Assembly: GCA_016713765.1 (NCBI GenBank)
Contig: JADJON010000003.1
Coordinates: forward strand, 1,116,001 to 1,180,000
Source of the DNA: Bacteroidota bacterium
GTDB taxonomy: Bacteria > Bacteroidota > Bacteroidia > AKYH767-A > 2013-40CM-41-45
Reading direction: 5' to 3'
Length of the DNA: 64,000 nucleotides
Each line of letters begins with the position of its first letter. Positions within the stretch are counted from its first letter, which is position 1. Of this stretch, positions 1 through 8,673 are shown in pieces. The position numbers were made by a program, and so were the translations under genes. Below the pieces are notes generated by a model. The model had not been told where the DNA came from. It searched no databases and was given only the letters and a program-made list of their open reading frames with translations.

Positions 1-1247
1 GCGAAGTTGCGTCCTTTGGCTTCCAGCGGCAAAGTGGTCTTTCCGGACCACATCCCTTGCGCGATGTGAACTCCCGTTGCAATGGAGTCGTAACAATAGC
101 CATTCGTTGCCACCATGGACACCGGCACTGTACCATAACGAAAGGCTACGACAGCCGTATCGCCGGAAAACCAACCCCAGTCGGCCGTATCGACACGCCA
201 GTGATATAAAAACTGGCTGGTCGTTGGAGCGATCGAACTGGAATTGAGGAGGGGATTTCTTGCGCCAACAAAACTCGTATCGGGAGCTGTAATAGCGGCC
301 GTGATGGTGCTGGCACATCCGGGATAGTACGTCCATACATCCTGTGTGAAAGCCGACAAGCCGGTACCACCGCCAATTATTTTTACTGAATCGGCGAAAG
401 CCATAAAGGCCGTCTCCGAATGAAACAAATTATTATGAAGGTTGGTGCCACGCAGCCACGAAGAGCTGGGAAAGTGAGCATACTTGACAAAGTTTTCGGT
501 AAAACAATGAACTACTCCTTGAATGGTCGTTGAAAATACCGGAGCACCGGTTCCACTTCCCGCTGCATTCGGCCAGCTGTTGGACCAGGTCTGGGAAGAG
601 AAATCATAGCTATAGGTCCACGCGCCGGATGTGTCCAGAAAATAAACTTTGTTCCCCAGGACGGCTCCGCGGCTAACTATGCTGACAAAGGGTACATCGG
701 CCAATTGATTCCAACTGTCGGTTTGAGGGTCGTATTCCCAAAATTGTGATGAGGCTGAAGATGATCCGCAGGAGGCATAACCAAAAACGACGTAACCTTT
801 TCCGTTATAAGTGAATGCCGCATATTGGTTCCAGTTGTTGCCGGGAAAATCAGTTCGCTGCAGCCAGCTATCGGTCGCCGGATCATACTGCCAAAGGTCC
901 CGGTAACAATTGGCGCCCTGGTTGCCACAGCCTAAATAGATTTTCCCATTGATCGACCAGGTGAATGCTTCCCGACGGGACGGCCCTGGGAATGTATCTT
1001 TCTGGGTCCATTGCGATGTCAACTCATCGTACTCCCACACGTCGTTTATGTAAAAGCCTCCGGCGATGAAACCGCAGAAAAGGTATCCTTTGTAACCCGA
1101 CGTTTCAGCCATACACCTGGTCCTCGGCGAACCAGGGAAATCGGAGGACTGAACGCAGAAACCTTGTGAAAATGACCTTTCCGGGACTACCGCAAACAAC
1201 AACAGGAAAGCAAGGAAATATCCGTGGGAACGGCGTAGGAAATGCAT
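1..1247 (-). CDS. Kelch-repeat exported protein, 3' end outside window
   Basis: An open frame runs from the ATG at 1247 to the window edge without a stop, so the C-terminus is missing. The first 28 residues form a signal peptide (MHFLRRS, then a hydrophobic stretch, ending SFSQ). Several Kelch-type blades follow, visible as repeated 'DVWEYD', 'DLWQYDPATDSW' and 'FWEYDPQTDSW' units spaced about 50 residues apart, each preceded by a glycine-rich strand. The fold is probably a beta-propeller followed by Ig-like or PKD-like modules ('CASTITAAITAPD'). Kelch proteins of this type in Bacteroidota are usually T9SS cargo, but the sorting domain cannot be seen here. The substrate or partner is unknown. 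Confidence 0.8.
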   Translation of the reverse strand, partial: MHFLRRSHGYFLAFLLLFAVVPERSFSQGFCVQSSDFPGSPRTRCMAETSGYKGYLFCGFIAGGFYINDVWEYDELTSQWTQKDTFPGPSRREAFTWSINGKIYLGCGNQGANCYRDLWQYDPATDSWLQRTDFPGNNWNQYAAFTYNGKGYVVFGYASCGSSSASSQFWEYDPQTDSWNQLADVPFVSIVSRGAVLGNKVYFLDTSGAWTYSYDFSSQTWSNSWPNAAGSGTGAPVFSTTIQGVVHCFTENFVKYAHFPSSSWLRGTNLHNNLFHSETAFMAFADSVKIIGGGTGLSAFTQDVWTYYPGCASTITAAITAPDTSFVGARNPLLNSSSIAPTTSQFLYHWRVDTADWGWFSGDTAVVAFRYGTVPVSMVATNGYCYDSIATGVHIAQGMWSGKTTLPLEAKGRNF

Positions 1248-1323
1248 ATGGTAAGGATTTGATCTAAACCAAATGTAGGTATTCCTGTTGAAGTATCTCC
1301 ATGTCAGGAAGTGCGAGGAACCA

Positions 1324-1432
1324 TCACTGCTCACTCTCCCTGTTTCTTAGTCTCACACTGGGGGGGGGGGACGAGGGACGTGGGACGAAGACCACTCACT
1401 GCTCACTCACCCTGTTTCTCACCCTCACACTA
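1324..1432. repeat. Imperfect 72-bp tandem repeat with an 11-G run
   Basis: Two related units start at 1324 and 1396, each beginning TCACTGCTCACTC, continuing CCTGTTTCT and ending TCACACT. Each is followed by purine-rich sequence built from GACGAGGGACG-like words. An uninterrupted run of eleven G lies at 1360-1370. The tract sits in the gap between the aminopeptidase stop and the Kelch gene start. The small reading frames crossing it are low-complexity and are not treated as genes. Confidence 0.75.
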
Positions 1433-1543
1433 CTTCAAGAGGGGCGAGGGACGAGGCGCGAGGTGCGATTGACACAACCAACAAACAAGTCAAAGAATGC
1501 AACATGTCCACTGCCTACCGCTGTCCGCCTACCCCTACCAGCC

Positions 1544-1576
1544 CACTGTTCACTGTTTACTGTTCACTGTTCACTA
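1544..1576. repeat. Heptamer tandem repeat (CACTGTT)n
   Basis: Four consecutive heptamers, CACTGTT, CACTGTT, TACTGTT and CACTGTT, run from 1544 to 1571, followed by CACTA. They end just 3' of the aminopeptidase stop codon. The motif resembles the CACTGCTCACT words of the repeat tract about 150 bp away, so the two may share an origin. No function is known. Confidence 0.75.
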
Positions 1577-1580
1577 CGAA

Positions 1581-2885
1581 TCAAGCCATCACCTTCCGAC
1601 TCGCCATCAACGCCTCGATCTCCTCGATCTCGATCGGAATGGCGGCCATCAGGTCGACGGGGCCTTTGGCGGTGATGAGGATGTCGTTCTCGATGCGGAT
1701 GCCGAGTCCTTCTTCCGGGATGTAGATGCCGGGCTCGCAGGTGAAGACCATGCCGGCAGCCATCGGTTCGTAACGGTTGCCGATGTCGTGCACGTCCAGT
1801 CCGAGGAAGTGCGAGGTGCCGTGCATGAAGTACTTCTTGTACAGCGGCTGCTTCGGGTCCTGGCGCTTCACCTCCTCGGCTTTCAGCAGTCCGAGTTTGA
1901 TCAGCTCGTCTTCCATCACCCGACCCACTTCTTCGTGGTAGCGTGGGATCGTATTGCCGGGTACCAGCATCTTCATGGCCGCGCGCATCACGCGCAGGAC
2001 CGCGTTGTACACGTCGCGCTGCCGCGGACTGAACTTACCGTTCACCGGAACGCAACGCGTCAGATCGGCCGCGTAGTTGGCGTACTCGGCGCCGAAGTCG
2101 AGCAGGATCACGTCGCCGTCGTTGCAGGGACGATTGTTCTCGTTGTAATGCAGGACACAGGCGCTCGGCCCGCTGGCGATGATCGGCGTATAGGCATGTC
2201 CGGTCGCGCGGTTCCGGATGAACTCGTGGATGATCTCGGCTTCGATCTCGTACTCCATCACTCCCGGACGCGTGAAGCCCAACACGCGACGGAACGCTTT
2301 GTCGGTGATGTCGATCGCGGTACGCATCAGTTCGATCTCCGTCTCCGACTTGATCGACCGCAGCTTCGCCATTAAGGGGCCACTGCGTTCGAAACGGTGG
2401 TGCGGATACTGCGCGCGGAGTTTTTCCGCGAAGCGCACATCCCGGTACGGCACTTCGGTGACGAAGCGGTCGTTCTCGTTGAGGTTCAGGTAAACCGTAT
2501 CGGTATGGTGCATCAGGACCGGAAGGATCGCCGCGAAATCGTCGACCCAGTAGATCGATTGCACGCCCGAAACTTCCCGCGCTTCTTCCTTGGTGTATTT
2601 ATGTCCTTCCCAAACGGCAATGTGCTCGTTCGTCTTCCGCAGGAATAGGATCTCCCGGTATTCCGGCAGTGGATGCTGCGGCGCCAGCACCAGGATCGTC
2701 TGTTCCTGGTCGATGCCGGTCAGCCAGAACAGGTCGCTCTGCTGACGGAACGGGAAACTGGTATCTCCGCTGCGCGGCATCTCGTCGTTCGCGTTGAAGA
2801 ACGCGATGGAGCGCTCACCCAAATGGCTGAGGTACTTTTTCCGGTTTTCAATGAAAAGCTGGCGGTCGATGGGAAGGTATTTCAT
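1581..2885 (-). CDS. pepP: Xaa-Pro aminopeptidase, M24B family
   Basis: This 434-residue protein matches the length and layout of bacterial aminopeptidase P. The N-terminal creatinase-like domain (about 1-165) begins with a typical motif, YRKKYL-like in FIENRKKYLSHL. The C-terminal pita-bread domain carries the five dinuclear-metal ligands: the two Asp in LLDFGAEY and AADLTR, His in HGTSHFLGLDVHD, Glu in CEPGIYIPEEG and Glu in IENDILIT. The enzyme removes the N-terminal residue when proline is second and probably acts in the cytosol, since no signal peptide is seen. The ATG at 2885 is the first start and gives the expected N-terminus. It stands alone, 86 bp from the SRPBCC gene upstream. Confidence 0.95.
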   Translation of the reverse strand: MKYLPIDRQLFIENRKKYLSHLGERSIAFFNANDEMPRSGDTSFPFRQQSDLFWLTGIDQEQTILVLAPQHPLPEYREILFLRKTNEHIAVWEGHKYTKEEAREVSGVQSIYWVDDFAAILPVLMHHTDTVYLNLNENDRFVTEVPYRDVRFAEKLRAQYPHHRFERSGPLMAKLRSIKSETEIELMRTAIDITDKAFRRVLGFTRPGVMEYEIEAEIIHEFIRNRATGHAYTPIIASGPSACVLHYNENNRPCNDGDVILLDFGAEYANYAADLTRCVPVNGKFSPRQRDVYNAVLRVMRAAMKMLVPGNTIPRYHEEVGRVMEDELIKLGLLKAEEVKRQDPKQPLYKKYFMHGTSHFLGLDVHDIGNRYEPMAAGMVFTCEPGIYIPEEGLGIRIENDILITAKGPVDLMAAIPIEIEEIEALMASRKVMA

Positions 2886-2971
2886 GATGGAATAGCTTGC
2901 TTCCGTAAAAGTAGCAATTTTCCCCGCTACGAACCGGAGATCGGGGGCCTACCGCGTCCGCTGCACCAGCC

Positions 2972-3451
2972 TCAGCTTCCGGAAAACAGTTTCTCCGCGT
3001 ACGCTACGAGCTTGTTCAGCGTCTGCTTTCCGCCTTCAATCGCGTTCACCTTTTGGTTGAGTTCTTCGATCACGGCCTTGGAGGAGAACTCCGAGCGCAT
3101 GGTCAGCCAGGTGCCTCCCTCCTGCTCTTCCAGGGTTACCTGCACGTCAAAGCCATAGGGATTGTCGATAGCGCCGTTGCGGAAACACAGCGTATGCTCG
3201 GGCTCGATCCGGGTGTAACGGATGTCGTTCTGATAGTCCTTCCCGAATCCGTGCATGACGAAATTCCAGCTGCCTCCCGTTTGCAACTGCAGCTGCGCGG
3301 TGGTCAGGGTGTATCCTTCCGGGCCGTACCACTTGGCCAGGTGCTCCGGTTTGGTCCACACTTCCCAGACCAGGGAGAGCGGCGCCTTGATGAAGCGCTT
3401 GTGCTCGATTACCTTGTCTTCCCAACGAAAGGAATCATTTCTTTTTTCCAC
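2972..3451 (-). CDS. SRPBCC (AHSA1-like) family protein
   Basis: 159 residues with the SRPBCC/AHSA1 pattern: an N-terminal beta strand 'IEHKRFIKAPLSLVWEVWTKPEHLAKWYGP', shared with ligand-binding START-like proteins, and a C-terminal helix with 'AVIEELNQKVNAIEGGKQTLNKL'. The start is GTG at 3451, which overlaps the end of the upstream ArsR gene by 17 bp; no in-frame ATG gives a complete domain. Pairs of ArsR regulator and AHSA1 protein in one operon are common in bacteria. The ligand is unknown, and the protein probably sits in the cytosol under control of the neighbouring repressor. Confidence 0.9.
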   Translation of the reverse strand: MEKRNDSFRWEDKVIEHKRFIKAPLSLVWEVWTKPEHLAKWYGPEGYTLTTAQLQLQTGGSWNFVMHGFGKDYQNDIRYTRIEPEHTLCFRNGAIDNPYGFDVQVTLEEQEGGTWLTMRSEFSSKAVIEELNQKVNAIEGGKQTLNKLVAYAEKLFSGS

Positions 3452-3785
3452 GGTGTTTCTTTTTTGATTGTTGCAACTGATCGAGGTAAGCTTCCAGTCG
3501 GTCGAATTTCCGTTCCCAGAACCGGCGGTACTGATTTACCCAGGCATTCACCTCCGCGAGCTGATCCAGACGGGCTTCGCAAAAGCGCTCACGTCCCTCC
3601 TGCCGGACATGCACCAGGCCGCATTCTTCGAGCACCTTGACGTGCTTCGATACGGCCGGTCGGCTGATGTCAAAGTTCTCGGCGACCGCGTTGACCGAGA
3701 GCGATTGGAGCGCCAGCAGGCCGAGGATCGCCCTGCGGGTCGGGTCGGAAATCGCCTGGAAGACATCGCGTCGCGGGGAGCTCAT
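3435..3785 (-). CDS. ArsR-family winged-helix transcriptional regulator
   Basis: 116 residues with a complete winged helix near the N-terminus: 'ISDPTRRAILGLL', a recognition helix in 'FDISRPAVSKHVKVLEECGLV', then the wing 'VRQEGRERFCEA'. This is the non-metal subgroup often paired with an AHSA1/SRPBCC gene; no paired Cys metal site is seen. The C-terminus is lysine-rich. It overlaps the SRPBCC start by 17 bp, so the two genes are almost certainly one transcript. Two matching palindromes lie directly upstream of its ATG, which suggests negative autoregulation. Confidence 0.93.
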   Translation of the reverse strand: MSSPRRDVFQAISDPTRRAILGLLALQSLSVNAVAENFDISRPAVSKHVKVLEECGLVHVRQEGRERFCEARLDQLAEVNAWVNQYRRFWERKFDRLEAYLDQLQQSKKKHRGKKK

Positions 3786-3787
3786 TG

Positions 3788-3830
3788 TGTAACCGTTTGG
3801 TTACAAATATACGCGTAACCCTTTGGTTAC
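3788..3830. promoter_or_regulatory. Two tandem palindromic operators upstream of arsR
   Basis: Site 1 at 3788-3805 reads TGTAACC-GTTT-GGTTACA, and site 2 at 3815-3830 reads GTAACC-CTTT-GGTTAC. Both share the half-site GTAACC and are centred 26 bp apart, close to two and a half helical turns. Site 1 ends two bases before the ArsR start codon. Dyads of this size fit binding by a dimeric winged-helix repressor. Assignment to the adjacent ArsR is inference from position. Confidence 0.7.
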
Positions 3831-3897
3831 ACATATTGTCGCTTAACTTTAACACTTGAACAGGTAGAATGCCTGTTTCTGCCAAATTTTTAAAATT

Positions 3898-3916
3898 GTA
3901 AAAGGGTTATTTTTAC
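3898..3916. promoter_or_regulatory. Inverted repeat, possible operator of the TetR gene
   Basis: GTAAAA and TTTTAC form a six-base inverted repeat with a seven-base spacer, ending five bases before the TetR ATG. The region is AT-rich and lies in the divergent promoter gap between the ArsR and TetR genes. The arms are short and low in complexity, so the site is tentative. Confidence 0.35.
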
Positions 3917-3921
3917 CCGGC

Positions 3922-4488
3922 ATGGTTTCCAAGAACGAACTGCCCTGGATCGAAGCGGGCTACGAATTGTTCGCCGCGCAAGGACCGGACGGCTTGCGGG
4001 TGGAGACTTTGGCGCGCAAGGTGGGCATCAGCAAGTCTTCGTTCTATCACCACTTCGCCGATATTGATGTCTTCACCGAACGGCTGCTGGAATGGCACCT
4101 CGACCGCGCGGTGGAGATCGCCGGACGCGCTTGCGACTGCCGGACGTTCGATCCCGACTTTTTGCATTTACTGGCCGAATATCCCGGCGACCTGCTTTTC
4201 AACCGGCAGTTGCGCGTACACCGGGAGAACCTTTCCTACCAGCTTTGCTTCACCCGCGCCATTGCATTCGTCGAAGACGCGATCCTCCCCTGCTGGTCAG
4301 CAGAACTCGGTATTGCCGGCAAACCGGACCTGGCGCGCAGCCTCTTCGCGGTGATCAACGATATGTTCTACCAACGTGTGACCCGGGAAAACCTGCACTA
4401 TGCCTGGATGAAACAGCTCCTCGGCGAGATCAAAGCGATCCTCACCGATATGATCAGGGGGAGTGGGATGGGGAATGAGTTGAAATAG
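3922..4488 (+). CDS. TetR/AcrR-family transcriptional regulator
   Basis: 188 residues. The N-terminal 50 residues hold the TetR helix-turn-helix: 'AGYELFAAQGPDGLRVETLARKVG', then the recognition helix 'SKSSFYHHFADIDVF'. The rest is a helical ligand domain with no close family visible by eye. It is divergent from the ArsR-SRPBCC pair and shares its AT-rich upstream gap, so the two promoters lie back to back. What it regulates is not clear from context: the downstream gene is on the other strand 158 bp away. It may regulate only itself and a distant target. Confidence 0.9.
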   Translation: MVSKNELPWIEAGYELFAAQGPDGLRVETLARKVGISKSSFYHHFADIDVFTERLLEWHLDRAVEIAGRACDCRTFDPDFLHLLAEYPGDLLFNRQLRVHRENLSYQLCFTRAIAFVEDAILPCWSAELGIAGKPDLARSLFAVINDMFYQRVTRENLHYAWMKQLLGEIKAILTDMIRGSGMGNELK

Positions 4489-4646
4489 TCCTACGTTGAA
4501 TAAATTCAGGAATTCCGATCCAATAAAGCCTCGGCTGTCATTAGCAGGACGCCGGCCGTCTGATACCGTACTGCTGGAATTTAAACTTTTCGACAATGAA
4601 TCGGAAGAGCGTAGGTATAATCGGCGGAAGTTTTAGCGAGAGGACC

Positions 4647-6281
4647 CTACTTTAATATCAATCGTCCGGAAAACGCCCTCCCATCCTGTTCGAGTCGCAA
4701 GACATACTGGCCGGGCATGGCATGGTGCAGCCGTACGATGGGTGCTTCGGTATGTGAGTCAATTTTGAATTGCTCTACAAGGGCCCCCTTTGAATCGTAC
4801 ACAGATAAGCGCGCGCCTTCCAGGGTAGCCACGGATGCCGGAACTCGGATCCGAAAACTGCCATCATTGGGGTTGGCATATATCACCAGACCATTACCAT
4901 CCATTCTTGCCTCACTGGGAATACCGGTGATCTTATCCATCCGACCGATGAAGGCATCGCGTTGCCCCCAACTCGTATAGGTTATTCCCTGAACCTGGAT
5001 AGAATCGTAAAACGTTCCAGAAACAATCGGAAAACCATTTACATCCATTGTAACACTATTACCAAAACCGCCTGAAAAAGGTAAAACGCCCATGCAATCT
5101 CCAGTTCTCGTAAATCGAGAAAGAAACAAACAATCATTACCAGGGGAAAACAGTTGATGAGCCCCCAGCGTAAGTGTATCCGTGAACTCTCCTGTTACGT
5201 AAAAAGTAGAATCGGTATCCATAGTCAATCCAAAGCCCCATGAGTACCTCGATGCTCCATTCCTTAACCAATGGTTGACTCCATTCGAATCAAAACAAGC
5301 AATGAATACATCATGGTAGTTAGAGCCATTATAGTTTCGAACTGAATTTCCATCCGCTATAAGACTATCATAATAGTTTCCAGTAATATAAATTGATCCG
5401 GTTGGATCTACCCTCAATTGGCCGCCAGAACCGCCGCTTCGGCCTGATACAAACCGTTTACCCCAGATGGGATTACCACTCAAATCGCATTTCGCCAGTA
5501 CAATATCCTGGGGATTGGAGCCTACCCACGCTATGGGCCCAAATGCAGCAGTATCATTCTGCGTCTGGCCGGAACAATAAATCGAAGAACCCTGAATGGC
5601 CATGGAACCGAAAATTACGGCAGAGGTAAAGTGATCTTTAACTGCCAGAACGTTTCCATCCAGATCCATGGTGACTAAATAACCACCCTTCGATACATTA
5701 AACGTATCAATGGTTCCCGAACTCTCACCATATACTATCCAAAGGATTTTATTATCGGCAGTCAAAACAGCAGGCCCGCCACTATCATCCATTACTCCTC
5801 CCGCGGATTTCAACCAGAGGCAATTACCCGAATAATCAAATTTGGCAAAGAACGCATCCTCGCCCCCCTTTGCTATTGCTTGATGAGTGTCGATGGAGAA
5901 TGGACCACCAAACCTACCAGAGACATAAAAACCATCATTTGAGATTCCAAGTATTGCACAATTTTCCCAATCTCCGGGATTATTATAACCTCCCATTGAT
6001 CTTACCCATAGCATATCGGTTAATGACTCATTGATAAGACCAATAAACATATCACCCAAGCCATTGGAGGGATAAAGTGTATCTCCGCCCACAACAACAC
6101 CTGTGCCCCCATAACGTCCGGCAAATAAGACACCGTAATCCGTCTGAATTGCATTTATTATATCATCACCATAACTCTGAATAAGCTTTACGTCTCGAAG
6201 TTGTTGCGCTCTGACATCTGTCGAAATACCGAAACATAGAATTATTATAATTATAGCTTTCATTAGCCTGTTATTTAACAA
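4647..6281 (-). CDS. T9SS cargo protein with propeller-like repeats
   Basis: 544 residues with a signal peptide (IIIIILCFGISTDVRA). The body consists of repeated strands such as 'GDDIINAIQTDYGVLFAGRYGG', 'GDAFIGRMD' and 'NHWLRNGASRY', alternating with 'ITGNYYDS', 'VTGEFTD' and 'VSGTFYDS' motifs about 50 residues apart, the SBBP-like beta-propeller pattern common in Bacteroidota. The last 80 residues are a type A sorting domain, with a 'VIYANPNDGSFRI' strand, a 'MPGQYVLRL' strand and a basic end. It overlaps the 3' end of the GH5-like gene upstream by 11 bp, so both are probably co-transcribed. The base composition is more AT-rich than the flanking genes. Confidence 0.8.
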   Translation of the reverse strand: MLNNRLMKAIIIIILCFGISTDVRAQQLRDVKLIQSYGDDIINAIQTDYGVLFAGRYGGTGVVVGGDTLYPSNGLGDMFIGLINESLTDMLWVRSMGGYNNPGDWENCAILGISNDGFYVSGRFGGPFSIDTHQAIAKGGEDAFFAKFDYSGNCLWLKSAGGVMDDSGGPAVLTADNKILWIVYGESSGTIDTFNVSKGGYLVTMDLDGNVLAVKDHFTSAVIFGSMAIQGSSIYCSGQTQNDTAAFGPIAWVGSNPQDIVLAKCDLSGNPIWGKRFVSGRSGGSGGQLRVDPTGSIYITGNYYDSLIADGNSVRNYNGSNYHDVFIACFDSNGVNHWLRNGASRYSWGFGLTMDTDSTFYVTGEFTDTLTLGAHQLFSPGNDCLFLSRFTRTGDCMGVLPFSGGFGNSVTMDVNGFPIVSGTFYDSIQVQGITYTSWGQRDAFIGRMDKITGIPSEARMDGNGLVIYANPNDGSFRIRVPASVATLEGARLSVYDSKGALVEQFKIDSHTEAPIVRLHHAMPGQYVLRLEQDGRAFSGRLILK

Positions 6282-8634
6282 TATATACGGGTAAACACCA
6301 ATTCATACCACTCGCTTCTACGCGAATCAGATAAACTCCTGCTCGAATTAAATTAAGGTCTAGGATTTGTATCTCATTCTTCATCTCTTCTTCCAAAATC
6401 AACTGGCCTTCCATTGACAACAATTTAAGCTGATAGGCCTTATCCGGCCCACAATCGGGAACTACAATGGTCAATTGGCGATTTGCAGGATTTGGGAAGC
6501 AGCGAACAGGTACTGCATTATTCTTCGAATCCAGCAGGAGGGTTATTTCATTATTGTTTACCTGATAATTCACTTCGAAGGAACTAGCGTGATTGGCGCG
6601 TCTAAAGCCCGAATAATCGTCGCAGTCCGGCCACACAGCTTGTATGCCGGCATCAAATATGGAACCGTTCACCGCGAAGAAGCCTTCATTGATCTCTATA
6701 CTCTCCCTCGCCCTGACTGTCATAGAGCCCTGAATATCATTCGTTCCAGTAAAATTAACCCTCGCCCAAGCTTGCTCGTTTACCGTTTCGGTCGATAATA
6801 CCGTTTGTGTTATAGCAATAGCATACTTAGGAGTTGCGCCGGGTAATGCAAATTGAATGTTAGCAGAAACCGGTTGGCTTTGGAGAGTTCCTTCCTCTAC
6901 TGTTTTATACCCGGGTGCGGTTACCCGAACTTGCGTGATGAACTCATTTAATCCAGGGGTGTAATAATTAAATGGAATTAATAGAAAGCTTCCATTAACA
7001 TCTGAAAACGTATACGTCCAGTAACTTTCATACCCTATAACTTGCATAGTCATAGGGTCAAACTTCGTATATAAATAATTCGCCGCCGCTACGACAGCCC
7101 CGGCAATTGGTCTTCCCTCACTGTCGCGACAAGTGCCGGTAACCGCTCCTGTCAAGCCCGGATTGGATATGTGATTCAAATAAGGGTCGTAGTAATGATC
7201 ACTCAGGGTTACGGTGGAGGGAGGGTTGATGCTGCAGGGAGCGGTTGCGGTCCACGGGAAGGTCTGTAAGGTCGAACATGCCGGCTGTTTCATCAACAAA
7301 TTGTACCCCCAAGTCGGGTCGGGATCACCGGACTTCAGAAAGGCCCATGATCGGCGGGAGTGGTCCAAATTCGCCTGGCCCGGAGGCACTTGGAGTGAAC
7401 AGTCAGGAGGGGTGTAGCCGTTCTCGAAGCTGTCCTGAAACCCCCACCATGCATAGCCGGACGGGCCACAATCCCGGATGATCGGTAGCAAATCTTGCAT
7501 GAATGCGTTCAGGTCACTGTAGTCTCCAAAAGTGCCACAATCCCAACTTCCGAGATCATCGCTGGACGTAAATCCCGTCTCTTCCAATACCCAGGGTCGC
7601 TCCAGATAAGTGCTGGCCCAGTAGATCTGATCCATCATTCGGTCGATTGCATGTTGAATAACATCTTCCTGAATATTCACACCATAATCGTACTGCCATT
7701 GCGGTTCCGGGTAGATATGCAAGGAAACAAAATCCGTTTTCATCACACCGGGATCCCATGTTTGCGTGGTGCCCGCGTGCCCTAAGCCAATTGTGATCAG
7801 GTGGTTCGGGTCGCTTTGTACTTTAATGGCGTCATACAATTGACCACTGAAATCACATACTTCATTTTTTCTGCGATTCCATAGTCCATTATCACCGTCT
7901 TTATAATTCGGCTCATTGTCCAAATCATACGCCATAATCGCCGTGTTGGTGGCTAAGTAACCGGTCATGACCTTCAAAAAGGCCTTATAGTCATCGACCG
8001 CTGTTTGATTGGGTTGTCCAAACCCACCCCTGAAGAGGTCAAACCCGTCTGCTGTGAGCAGGATTACCCGCAAGTCCTCACGATCAGCTACTTCAATCAC
8101 ATCTTCGAGCATTTGTAAAAAGATCGCCATTTGAGGATTGGATGGCAGATCATAAGGCGCCTGGATCGCATAGCACTTATTATTCTTCGCGTTTAAAGAA
8201 ATATTCTGATTCCACCCGGAAAGAAACCAATCAAATGAAAATACCGAACTGCCAATAATTCCATTACAGGGGTGACAATAGCTTCCCTGACCAGTGGTAC
8301 ATGGGGGAATATTGTACCTCTTTAATCCGGTAATAAGTCGGATTGAATTGAAACCCAATCCCCGAATCGCTGCAAAATCCTGGCGAATCTGGTCTAAGCC
8401 ATCCGGATTTTCCAAATGACGATACTGGCCATATTGCGGCCACGGGCCTACCCACATGTCGCTATAGGAGCTCACTGGGAAGGAATTATATCCGGGTGAA
8501 ATGGAGTAGTTCATGATTTTGGGGAAAAATCGACTTCCATCGCGATCATAAAATTGTTTTCCCTTTATGGTGACATACTGACCGTTGCCCGTATGCGCTA
8601 TTGAAATTAGTATAAAAAGCCACAGCGCTCGCAT
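6271..8634 (-). CDS. GH5-like (clan A) glycoside hydrolase with T9SS sorting domain
   Basis: 787 residues, signal peptide 1-19. A catalytic TIM barrel spans about 20-440. Acid/base Glu241 lies in 'DLDNEP', the conserved His in 'SLHIYPEP' is at 306, and the nucleophile is probably Glu352 in 'VLEETGF', the spacing expected of clan GH-A retaining glycosidases. Next comes a carboxypeptidase-regulatory-like domain (about 515-600, 'GTCRDSEGRPIAGAVV ... SDVNGSFLL'), then a T9SS sorting domain ('CFPNPANRQL', 'IRAGVYLIRVEA'). It probably cleaves a beta-linked polysaccharide outside the cell. The substrate cannot be told, and no SusCD pair or other CAZyme lies nearby. Its stop overlaps the next gene by 11 bp. 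Confidence 0.85.
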   Translation of the reverse strand: MRALWLFILISIAHTGNGQYVTIKGKQFYDRDGSRFFPKIMNYSISPGYNSFPVSSYSDMWVGPWPQYGQYRHLENPDGLDQIRQDFAAIRGLGFNSIRLITGLKRYNIPPCTTGQGSYCHPCNGIIGSSVFSFDWFLSGWNQNISLNAKNNKCYAIQAPYDLPSNPQMAIFLQMLEDVIEVADREDLRVILLTADGFDLFRGGFGQPNQTAVDDYKAFLKVMTGYLATNTAIMAYDLDNEPNYKDGDNGLWNRRKNEVCDFSGQLYDAIKVQSDPNHLITIGLGHAGTTQTWDPGVMKTDFVSLHIYPEPQWQYDYGVNIQEDVIQHAIDRMMDQIYWASTYLERPWVLEETGFTSSDDLGSWDCGTFGDYSDLNAFMQDLLPIIRDCGPSGYAWWGFQDSFENGYTPPDCSLQVPPGQANLDHSRRSWAFLKSGDPDPTWGYNLLMKQPACSTLQTFPWTATAPCSINPPSTVTLSDHYYDPYLNHISNPGLTGAVTGTCRDSEGRPIAGAVVAAANYLYTKFDPMTMQVIGYESYWTYTFSDVNGSFLLIPFNYYTPGLNEFITQVRVTAPGYKTVEEGTLQSQPVSANIQFALPGATPKYAIAITQTVLSTETVNEQAWARVNFTGTNDIQGSMTVRARESIEINEGFFAVNGSIFDAGIQAVWPDCDDYSGFRRANHASSFEVNYQVNNNEITLLLDSKNNAVPVRCFPNPANRQLTIVVPDCGPDKAYQLKLLSMEGQLILEEEMKNEIQILDLNLIRAGVYLIRVEASGMNWCLPVYIVK

Positions 8635-8673
8635 TATCTCGTCTTTGAAAAGTTTGTACTCCGTTAAGCAGAC

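Noticed and set aside
1497..2375. 292-codon plus-strand frame across the aminopeptidase
   Set aside because: Antisense to a well-supported M24 enzyme with all metal ligands; the product has Arg/Asp-rich shadow composition and starts in the repeat tract.
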